Source: a virus
Reading direction: 5' to 3' (one strand)
IMG/VR virus record: IMGVR_UViG_3300036829_000406
Coordinates: 1-62,395 of that record
DNA: 62,395 nt
The notes beneath the pieces are model-generated. The model saw only the letters and a list, made by a program, of their open reading frames with translations. It searched no databases and was not told the DNA's origin. This document shows positions 56,323-62,395 of the stretch, in pieces (the stretch's first letter is position 1; each line of letters opens with the position of its first letter). Both the position numbers and the translations under genes were made by a program.

Positions 56323-56918
56323 CGTGCCCTCGCTTCCTCGGTCAGGAAATCGCCGCCGTACGGCAGCTCGCCGCCCTCGCGGACGTACAGGTAAGGCGTC
56401 TCATAGGTGCTGTCCAGGTCGACGGGAACCCGCCGCAGGCAGTCGAGCGCGTGGGCGAGCCGCTGGCCTGCGCCGTCGATGATCTCCAGGGCGGCGTCGC
56501 AGTCGGCGATGACGGCGCTGGCCGCGCCCAGGGCGTTCTCGGCTGCGGCTCTGGCCTGCGGGTTCGCGGCGGAAGCCATCGCCGCCCGCGCGTCGGCCGC
56601 GGCGGCGCACGCAGCGGCCCGGTCGGCACGCCAGGCCGCGGCCATACCACTGGCGCAGCGGAGCATGCTGACCAGGTAACCCTCGATCTCCTCCGCGGCC
56701 TCGACCAGGACCTGATCGGATCCGCACGGCCGGTCTGAGGTCCACAGCAGCGCGCCCGCTTCCCCTGCCGTCAGGGCCAGGGCGGCGCCGATGAGGCCGC
56801 CGGTCGCCTGCGGGTTCACCCCGGCCGCCCAGGCGCTGCCGTTGAGGCGGGCGCAGGCGAATCCGGGTTCGCGGATGTCCTCGGCGAACGTCAGCGCCAG
56901 GCCTGTCCGGGTGCTCAC
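56319..56918 (-). CDS. Hypothetical Ala-rich helical protein
   Basis: 199 residues from GTG 56918. Long Ala-rich helices in the middle (ADRAAACAAAADARAAMASA) and a C-terminal YETPYLYVREGGELPYGG. Lies directly downstream of the octamer cluster and upstream of DUF2637. No recognised family. Confidence 0.5.
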   Translation of the reverse strand: MSTRTGLALTFAEDIREPGFACARLNGSAWAAGVNPQATGGLIGAALALTAGEAGALLWTSDRPCGSDQVLVEAAEEIEGYLVSMLRCASGMAAAWRADRAAACAAAADARAAMASAANPQARAAAENALGAASAVIADCDAALEIIDGAGQRLAHALDCLRRVPVDLDSTYETPYLYVREGGELPYGGDFLTEEARAR

Positions 56919-56946
56919 GGACCCCTCTTTTCGCTACAGGGAGTGA

Positions 56947-57037
56947 CGCTCAAAGCGGCTGATTTTTGAGCGGGACGAGGGCTGCCGCTCAAAGAAAACC
57001 CCTCCCCTATGCAGGGCTGGACGCTCAAACACTCAAA
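56947..57037. promoter_or_regulatory. Cluster of the octamer CGCTCAAA (clt/TRS-like or operator)
   Basis: CGCTCAAA at 56947-56954, 56986-56993 and 57022-57029, its inverse TTTGAGCG at 56965-56972, and a partial copy ACTCAAA at 57031-57037. It fills the only sizeable gap near the FtsK-like gene, just after its stop. Streptomyces TraB proteins bind short direct octamers (TRS) beside their gene through a C-terminal HTH, the architecture of the neighbouring protein. Single copies elsewhere (1618-1625, 52032-52039) are near chance expectation. An ordinary repressor operator is the alternative. Confidence 0.6.
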
Positions 57038-57072
57038 GATTGGGTGAGGATGGCTGTGGGACGAACGCGCGA

Positions 57073-59223
57073 TCACGGTGTGTCACCGCCGGGTGGTTCG
57101 GTGAGCAGCCAGCGGGCCGTCCGCTTCTCCCCCGCCATCCGCACCAATCCCTCGGTCCGCAGACGCTCGAGGTAGGTGCGGGCTGTCCATTTGGTCACCT
57201 CGAGCACGCGGGCGACCTCGCTGATGGTGGTCCCGGCGGACAGCAGCCCGAGCAGCTTCCCGCGGGCCTCGTCCGGGATCTCGGTGGCCTCGCCGACCTG
57301 GCGCCACCGCTCGGCGGCGTGGGCCAGCTGGGCCTCGTGCGGGATGTCGGGCACGGGCTCGGCGGAGGCCTCGGCGAGCAGCCGGCGGGTTGCGGCGTTG
57401 CGTCTCCCCTGCTCGACCCAGCGGCGGCGCAGCGGATCGCTCTCGTCCAGGGTGCTCAAGTGGTCCTCCGCTTCGCGGTCGTAGGCGTCGAGGCTGGCCC
57501 GCTCCTCGATCTTCAGGGCGTTGGCCAGCGTCTCGGCGGTCTCGCCATCCGCTTCCACGGTGCCGTCGCGGACGGCTAGGGCGAGGGCATGGAGCGGGTT
57601 GTGCGGATCCGCGCCACGGGGAGCAGACGGGGACACCGGTTCCGGTTCCGGCCCGGCACCGATCTTCCGCCGGCCGTGCGCCCACCGGGTGAACGGCTCG
57701 TCGCTCAGAAGCCGCGCATAGGAATCACCCAGGAAACTCTCAAGTTCAGGTTCAAGGTTAGGCTGGTCCATGGCCCGTTCCTCGGCCATCCTCCGCAGGT
57801 CACCTGGCTCTTTCAGCAGGAATGTGCGGCCCGTCCGGACGCTCCCGCCGAGCTCGGCGATTGCCCAGACGCCCTTATGGCCGTCGCCGTAGCTGGCCAT
57901 GTCGGGCATCTCCAGGCCCAGATCCCCGGCGGCGTGCATCATCTCGCCGCGGCGGGACACCGCGCCGATACAGAACACGTCGACCAGGGCGCGGACATCG
58001 CCGCCGCCGATCCACTCGGCGGTGCCACGCTGCCCGGCGATCACCGGGGCGACCGCTTCGGAACCGCCCTTGCTGTAGATGGTCTTCAGTGCCTCACGGG
58101 CCGCGGGGATGGAGGCCAGGGCGTCGATCTCGTCGCCGATGAACAGGATCAGGGGATGCCCGGCCGACGGCTGGAACACCGCGGTGTCCCGGGGCTGCTG
58201 GGAACGCCATTCGATGGTCCGCTCCAGCATCCGCAGGATCTTCACGGCCCGGGTCGCCTGCTGGCGGGTGATCGCGGTCAGGTGGCAGGCGACATCCCAT
58301 TGCCTGTCCTCGATGCCCTTGGACAGGTTGAGGTTGACGACCAGCACGTCCGGTGCTTTCGTGGCGCGCTCGCGCAGGTTGTTGATCAGGACGGTTTTGC
58401 CTGCCCGGCTGGTCGCCACGATGAGGATCCGCTTGGCGCCGTCCTGATCCCATACGGTCAGGGTGAGCGGGGTGCCGGTCTCAGGGTCCTGGCCGATGAT
58501 GAACGGCTCCCGGCAGGTGCACAGGCCGGACAGGTCGATCTCCGGGTCCGGGTCAAGCGCCGGGTGGATGATCGGCTTGGCCCATGGGTCGGTGCGGCGG
58601 ATGGAGATCTCCACGCGGCCAGCGAGCCTGTGCCGTTTCACCTGCACCCGCGACACAGGCAGGCCTTCGTCCTCGGCGATCCGCTCGGCGACGTCGCCGC
58701 CGGCGATCTGGGAGGCCCGCTTCCCGGTGCCCTTGACGTCGATGATCTTCCGCTCGCCCAGCCGGGTCACCTCGTGGTGCAGCAGGTGGGAGCCTTTCAG
58801 ACCGTACCGGTGGGCGGTGGCCAGCCAGTCTTCCGACGCGAGCCGCTTGCCTCTGGCCTCCAGGACAGCCGGGTGGCTGCGGGCCCACCGCCAGCCTGTG
58901 AACGTCAGGGCCGCCCATGCCCCGGTGAGCGGGAAGTACCAGCCAGGGCCGGCGAGCGGGCCGAAGCGGGCGGCCAGCGCCGACCAGGCTCCCGCGGCCA
59001 GCAGCCAGCCGGCGCCCCCGCGGGCGCCCTTGCCGTAGACGGCACCCGCGGCGGCGAGCGTCCCGAGGCCGATGTCGAGCCAGGGGATGCCGGTGGCGTG
59101 CATGATCTCGGCGGCCGTCCAGACGCCCGCACCGGCCAGCGGCACCGCGCGGGCCGCTTTCTCGGCAGGCTTGCGCCGCAGCTGCGGCGGGGCAGCTGCC
59201 GGGGCGTCCTGGACTTCGGTCAC
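57073..59223 (-). CDS. FtsK/SpoIIIE/TraB-like DNA translocase
   Basis: 716 residues, GTG start. N-terminal Pro/Ala segment, two or three short hydrophobic helices (about 55-110), then the FtsK motor: Walker A ATSRAGKT (residues 270-277) and Walker B LFIGDEID (about 360-367), with a GLEMPDMASYGDGHKGVWAI region near 450. The last about 70 residues are a winged helix (TTISEVARVLEVTKWTARTYLERL) like FtsK-gamma/TraB tails that read short DNA repeats. The family pumps double-stranded DNA; in actinomycete plasmids one such protein suffices for conjugation. In phages its role is unclear. Confidence 0.85.
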   Translation of the reverse strand: MTEVQDAPAAAPPQLRRKPAEKAARAVPLAGAGVWTAAEIMHATGIPWLDIGLGTLAAAGAVYGKGARGGAGWLLAAGAWSALAARFGPLAGPGWYFPLTGAWAALTFTGWRWARSHPAVLEARGKRLASEDWLATAHRYGLKGSHLLHHEVTRLGERKIIDVKGTGKRASQIAGGDVAERIAEDEGLPVSRVQVKRHRLAGRVEISIRRTDPWAKPIIHPALDPDPEIDLSGLCTCREPFIIGQDPETGTPLTLTVWDQDGAKRILIVATSRAGKTVLINNLRERATKAPDVLVVNLNLSKGIEDRQWDVACHLTAITRQQATRAVKILRMLERTIEWRSQQPRDTAVFQPSAGHPLILFIGDEIDALASIPAAREALKTIYSKGGSEAVAPVIAGQRGTAEWIGGGDVRALVDVFCIGAVSRRGEMMHAAGDLGLEMPDMASYGDGHKGVWAIAELGGSVRTGRTFLLKEPGDLRRMAEERAMDQPNLEPELESFLGDSYARLLSDEPFTRWAHGRRKIGAGPEPEPVSPSAPRGADPHNPLHALALAVRDGTVEADGETAETLANALKIEERASLDAYDREAEDHLSTLDESDPLRRRWVEQGRRNAATRRLLAEASAEPVPDIPHEAQLAHAAERWRQVGEATEIPDEARGKLLGLLSAGTTISEVARVLEVTKWTARTYLERLRTEGLVRMAGEKRTARWLLTEPPGGDTP

Positions 59224-59244
59224 CGGGATCAGTCCTCTCGCTAA

Positions 59245-60075
59245 CTACAGGTCGCCAGTGAGAAACTCGCGGGCCTTGTGCGGCAGCGGGCCGTGAGCGG
59301 ACACCCATTCCTTGACCGCCCCGTAGATCACGCCGAACCGCTTGTGGATCTGCGCCAGCAGCGACCCGTGGCCGCCCGCGCTGTCCCCGGCCTCGAGGAT
59401 CCCAGCGACGTACGCGGGGTCCAGGCCGACGCTGTTCAGGCAGGTGTCGGCGAACGCGTGCCAGGCATCGGCGATCAGGACCGACCCGGCGGCGTTGCCT
59501 TCCATGAACATCCGCAGCGCCATGTCGTCCTCGGGTTCGAACCCCGCGATGAACTGGGCCAGCGACGCATACGGGGCCGGGGCGACACCATGCCCGGCGA
59601 GCAGCTCGGCGGGCTCGGGCATCGGGCCGAGGGCTGCGTCTTCCAGGATCGAGGGGATGGACCGCCGGGTTATGGCGTCGGCGACGACCGCGGGGGCACT
59701 GCCCTGGGCCGGGATCGATCCGCCGTCCCGCCGGCGGCGCACCCAGTGCATCAGCTCGCGGGCGTCTTCGGCTGGTGCGGTAAGGGCCTCCCGCAAAGCG
59801 GCCGCTAGATCGCGGAGCCCGTTTACGGTCCACGCTCGCGCCGTGAGGGCGGCAGCGCAGAAGGCGATGCCAGCGACGACTGCCCCCGCATCTGGGCCTG
59901 CCGCTCCGGCCAGGGTCAGGGCGGCCATCGTCACGGTGACCTGGAGGGCCAGTACGGTCCAGTTGGCGAGCACGGCCACAGCGTCTTTCCCGACGCTCAG
60001 CATGCGGAATGTGCGCCAGCCGGTGACGGCAGCGAAAAGGATGGCCACCAGCCAGCCGATAGCGGTAAGGATCAT
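59245..60075 (-). CDS. Membrane protein of transfer-like module
   Basis: 276 residues. Three hydrophobic helices in the first 90 residues (ILTAIGWLVAILFAAVTGW; LANWTVLALQVTVTMAALTL; VVAGIAFCAAALTARAW), then a soluble helical domain. Directly upstream of the FtsK-like gene in the operon; it could be a membrane partner. No named family. Confidence 0.55.
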   Translation of the reverse strand: MILTAIGWLVAILFAAVTGWRTFRMLSVGKDAVAVLANWTVLALQVTVTMAALTLAGAAGPDAGAVVAGIAFCAAALTARAWTVNGLRDLAAALREALTAPAEDARELMHWVRRRRDGGSIPAQGSAPAVVADAITRRSIPSILEDAALGPMPEPAELLAGHGVAPAPYASLAQFIAGFEPEDDMALRMFMEGNAAGSVLIADAWHAFADTCLNSVGLDPAYVAGILEAGDSAGGHGSLLAQIHKRFGVIYGAVKEWVSAHGPLPHKAREFLTGDL

Positions 60076-60088
60076 GAAGATGCCTTCC

Positions 60089-60694
60089 TTAGCAGGTCGC
60101 GGTCAGGGTGCCGCCGTAGCGGCTGGCCGCCCACGGGCTGGCCATGATGGCGTTGCATACCGCCTGTGCGCTGGCGCCCCGGCGAAGTGCAGCGAGGATG
60201 CCGCTGTAGTAGCCGTTGTTCAGCGTGGCGACCGTGTACCGGAGGCCCGTCTGGGCGTCAGGAAATGCCCACGCGCCTATGACATTGCGTCCGGGCCAAT
60301 CTGCGCCAGCGCCCGGATTGACATTCAGCGGGTTATAGGCGGCCTGGTTGCCGAACCCGCCGCCTTCCCTGGCTTCCCATTCGCGGATCGCGGACAGGTT
60401 GCAGGCGGTACGGGGCAGGCTGTCCGCGGCGAGCAGTGCGGCGGCCCAGCCGGACGGGGTGTTCAGGCTGCTGCCGGACGGGATGGCCGCCTGGGCTTCG
60501 GTCGCGTGCCCGGAGCTGCTGCCGTGGTGCGCGGCGGCTGCCCTGCTGCCGTGGTGCGCGGCGGCTGCCCTGGTGCCGGTCGCGGCGGCCAGCACGACGG
60601 CCACGGTCACGGCGATGACCGGGCCCGCGCTGCCGCTCTTGCCGTAGCTGCGGTAGCGGTACTTGCGCGGCAGGCGGTAGGTGAAGGCGGCCAT
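60089..60694 (-). CDS. Membrane-anchored lysozyme-like wall hydrolase
   Basis: 201 residues from ATG 60694. A basic start and one membrane helix (about 24-42, VIAVTVAVVLAAATGTRAA) precede an AHHGS-repeat linker and a lysozyme-fold domain (NLSAIREWEAREGGGFGNQA, YNPLNV, DAQTGLRYTVATLNNG, YYSGILAALRRG), with a candidate catalytic Glu in WEAREGG. Conjugative and phage systems use such enzymes to open the wall locally. Next to FtsK-like and DUF916-like genes, this suggests an envelope-crossing module. Confidence 0.65.
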   Translation of the reverse strand: MAAFTYRLPRKYRYRSYGKSGSAGPVIAVTVAVVLAAATGTRAAAAHHGSRAAAAHHGSSSGHATEAQAAIPSGSSLNTPSGWAAALLAADSLPRTACNLSAIREWEAREGGGFGNQAAYNPLNVNPGAGADWPGRNVIGAWAFPDAQTGLRYTVATLNNGYYSGILAALRRGASAQAVCNAIMASPWAASRYGGTLTATC

Positions 60695-60966
60695 CAGCGG
60701 CGCCTCCGGCACTGGCGCGCGTTACGACCAGGCAGGACGCGGGAGCGCATGTTGGTGGACGAAGAAGCGCTGCCGAGCGAGATCCAGCCGCCACAGTTTC
60801 GGCACTCGCCTTCGTAAGTGCCGCTGTTAATCTTCCTGAGCCTCACCGAATGCCCCGTATCACGAAGCTTTCCGGCCCATTCGTTCTTGGATGCGGCCAG
60901 CCAGCCGGCCGGGGTATCGGAGTACTCGCGACCGTCGTAGGAAGACCTGAACTTGCGGCGGGCCAT
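60694..60966 (-). CDS. Hypothetical small basic protein with CxxC
   Basis: 90 residues. FRSSYDGREYSDTPAGWLAA, KLRDTGHSVRLRKINSGTYEG and CRNCGGWISLG; a zinc-type motif in a small beta domain. Coupled by TGATG to both neighbours. Confidence 0.5.
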   Translation of the reverse strand: MARRKFRSSYDGREYSDTPAGWLAASKNEWAGKLRDTGHSVRLRKINSGTYEGECRNCGGWISLGSASSSTNMRSRVLPGRNARQCRRRR

Positions 60967-61664
60967 CAGAGAATCCTCAGCAGCTTCAGCAGCCCACGGA
61001 GGAGCGCGATCCCGACGACGATGACGACCAGCCAGCCAGCCCAGTCGGAGGGCAGGTGGGTCGGCATCCTGGCGCTATCGGACGCCGGGCTGGCCTGGGC
61101 GTGGGCGGGAGCTGCGGTGTCCTGTGACGGGCCGGCAGTCGGCGGCCCCGAGATCGACGGGACCGGCGCAGGATGCACCGCGCAGGATGCGGGCTGGCCA
61201 GCGTGCGGGCCGACGTTCACAACCAGCGGGGTTTCCGCCGCCGCGCTGAACTGGGCGATTCCGCCCGCGGCCGCCGACTTGGCCCCGGGGCCGGTCTCGG
61301 CGATCAGGTTCGCGACGTACCGGCCCGGCCTGGTGCCGGCCGGGATCGCGACCGACAGCGGCACGCTCGCCGTCTTCCCTGCGTCCACGGGAACGGAGTT
61401 CCGCTGGAAGAACCACAGGTCACGGGGGTAGCTGACGTGGACCCAGGATGCGGGGAGCGCACGGCCGGCCTGCCCGGCCGGCGCCCCGGCGGCAACCGAG
61501 ATTGCCTCCTGGGAGTCGCCGGTGTTCGCGACCGTGACCGTTCCCAGGCTCCAGGTGTGGCCCGGGGACAGGGTGACGTCCATGCACACGGGGCTGGCGG
61601 AGATGCCGACGCCGATGCTGGCGGGCAGCAGCAGGCCGAGGGCCAGGGCCGTCGCGGTGATCAT
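60966..61664 (-). CDS. Secreted DUF916/WxL-like cell-surface protein
   Basis: 232 residues. An N-terminal hydrophobic segment acts as signal peptide (ALALGLLLPASIGVGISA). Ig-like beta domain with GHTWSLGTVTVANTGDSQEA, PVDAGKTASVPLSVAIPAG and RPGRYVANLIAET resembles DUF916/peptidoglycan-associated domains. A C-terminal membrane helix (AGWLVVIVVGIALLRGLL) anchors it. Probably displayed on the cell surface of lysogens or plasmid-form carriers. Confidence 0.6.
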   Translation of the reverse strand: MITATALALGLLLPASIGVGISASPVCMDVTLSPGHTWSLGTVTVANTGDSQEAISVAAGAPAGQAGRALPASWVHVSYPRDLWFFQRNSVPVDAGKTASVPLSVAIPAGTRPGRYVANLIAETGPGAKSAAAGGIAQFSAAAETPLVVNVGPHAGQPASCAVHPAPVPSISGPPTAGPSQDTAAPAHAQASPASDSARMPTHLPSDWAGWLVVIVVGIALLRGLLKLLRIL

Positions 61665-61671
61665 CGGTGGC

Positions 61672-61917
61672 TTACCTGCGCTTCGCGGTGCCGTAGGTGT
61701 AGCCCGGGGTGCGCGTGGCGGTCTTCTTCTTGGGCTTGATGACGGCCAGCACCACGCAGGCGATGACGAAGGCGCCCGCGGCGGTGCCGATCAGCATCGC
61801 GTGCTGCGTGCCGGGCGTGGCGGTGTGGTAGGCCTTCAGGGTCGTCACCCAGCCGACGGCGCCGATAGCGGCGAGGATCAGGATGCCGTTGATGACGGCG
61901 CGGAAGAACGTGCGCAT
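61672..61917 (-). CDS. Small two-TM membrane protein
   Basis: 81 residues with two hydrophobic helices (about 7-25 and 38-60) and a basic tail (KPKKKTATRTPG). Stop of WhiB overlaps its start. Function unknown. Confidence 0.55.
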   Translation of the reverse strand: MRTFFRAVINGILILAAIGAVGWVTTLKAYHTATPGTQHAMLIGTAAGAFVIACVVLAVIKPKKKTATRTPGYTYGTAKRR

Positions 61918-62237
61918 TACGCTGCCTGCTCTCGTGGTTGCGGGATTGACGCTGGGATGTTCCGGCGGTAGAGCCGGCGGCGTTCCCGTTCGGACATGCC
62001 GCCCCAGATGCCGAACCGCTCCTCATGCTCGAGCGCGTACTCCAGGCACTGCGCGCGCACGTCGCAGGCCGCGCAGACCCGTTTGGCTTCGCGGGTCGAG
62101 CCGCCCTTTTCCGGGAAGAAAACCTCCGGATCTGTCTGCGCGCACAGGGCCAGGTCGGTCCAGTCGGGAGGAGTCAGGCCGATGGGGTCCGGCTCGGCGT
62201 GCTCGCCGTACATGCGGGAGATGCTGTAAGGGTTCAC
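61917..62237 (-). CDS. whiB: WhiB-family iron-sulfur transcription regulator
   Basis: 106 residues from GTG 62237. Four cluster-binding cysteines C32, C55, C58 and C64 and the GIWGG turn at 76-80 followed by a basic helix (MSERERRRLYRR) make this a clear WhiB-like protein. Phage WhiB proteins can alter host septation or superinfection immunity. It leads the envelope/FtsK module, which it may help regulate. Confidence 0.92.
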   Translation of the reverse strand: MNPYSISRMYGEHAEPDPIGLTPPDWTDLALCAQTDPEVFFPEKGGSTREAKRVCAACDVRAQCLEYALEHEERFGIWGGMSERERRRLYRRNIPASIPQPREQAA

Positions 62238-62395
62238 CGGGCCACCTCCTGCGCCTGGTCCTGGTCCTGCGGGACGTCGAACCGCGGCTGCGGCCCGGGC
62301 GCGAAGTACGACGCCAGGATGGCGTCCGCTTCGCCGCTGTCGATCTCGCCGCGGAACACGGCGAGCACGTCGGCCGCGGTCGCGGGGCCGCTCAT
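62234..62395 (-). CDS. Hypothetical 53-residue protein at window end
   Basis: ATG is the last three bases of the window and the stop overlaps the WhiB GTG. Acidic, with DVLAVFRGEIDSGEADAIL. Its ribosome site would lie outside the window, or, if the ends join, in the AGGTGA at the end of the gene at 1-312. Confidence 0.55.
   Translation of the reverse strand: MSGPATAADVLAVFRGEIDSGEADAILASYFAPGPQPRFDVPQDQDQAQEVAR

Noticed and set aside
1-62395. CRISPR array
   Set aside because: No series of regularly spaced repeats with unique spacers was seen. The iterons, arm sites and octamers are short, few and explained otherwise.

Overview
The window looks like one complete temperate siphovirus-type genome from a high-GC actinomycete. 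The evidence is very high GC, many GTG/TTG starts, stop/start overlaps (ATGA, GTGA, TGATG) across long operons, a phage-encoded WhiB, an FtsK/TraB-like translocase with a DUF2637 membrane protein, and an integration site made from the 3' half of an actinobacterial-type tRNA-Arg(ACG). I see no flanking host genes. The phage attachment site lies inside the window, so this is the free (unintegrated) form, or a map cut open elsewhere. The first base is the last base of a stop codon and the last base is the first base of a start codon. Joining the ends would make one continuous leftward operon, which suggests a circular or circularly permuted map.

Layout. (1) 504-1562: divergent control region with a leftward XRE repressor and a rightward, apparently leaderless XRE gene, with repeated operator-like motifs between them. 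(2) 1658-13359: rightward early operon of about 30 mostly small genes. It includes a RecE-like exonuclease plus Bet/RecT annealing protein, a gene with 17 copies of a 12-bp repeat, and a winged-helix gene (8100-8579) whose 3' end holds two perfect DnaA boxes and three copies of a 22-bp palindromic iteron, followed by an AT-richer tract: a likely replication origin. (3) 13281-16427: integration module with attP, repeated arm-type sites, GIY-YIG and Vsr/DUF559-like nucleases, tyrosine integrase and a Xis-like HTH protein. (4) 16661-17515: D12-class adenine methylase, then a terminator facing the leftward genes. (5) Everything from 62395 down to 17753 is leftward except a two-gene insert at 29001-29793 and a gene remnant at 18687. 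In transcription order it reads: WhiB and a cell-envelope/FtsK/DUF2637 module (62395-55306), small zinc-binding and accessory genes (55309-50938), packaging and head genes (50785-42317), a long block with two glycosyltransferases, two methyltransferases and a 1,330-residue PhoD-like repeat protein (42308-30293), tail genes (31766-22040) and lysis genes (21991-17753).

How it works together. Recombination (exonuclease plus annealase), a plasmid-like origin, integration and a complete virion are all present. Beside them is a locus resembling the transfer region of actinomycete conjugative plasmids: FtsK/TraB-like ATPase with a C-terminal HTH, membrane proteins, a wall hydrolase, DUF2637 and a cluster of the octamer CGCTCAAA. 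The most interesting reading is a phage-plasmid hybrid.

Other notable points: an MmpS-like lipoprotein moron with its own promoter, operators and RHH protein; a terminase split into two ORFs with altered nuclease residues; a C-terminal peptide shared by the prohead protease and a peptidoglycan-binding protein; and an 18-bp duplication of capsid-gene sequence next to an endonuclease VII gene. All function calls come from reading the sequence by eye; no database search was run.
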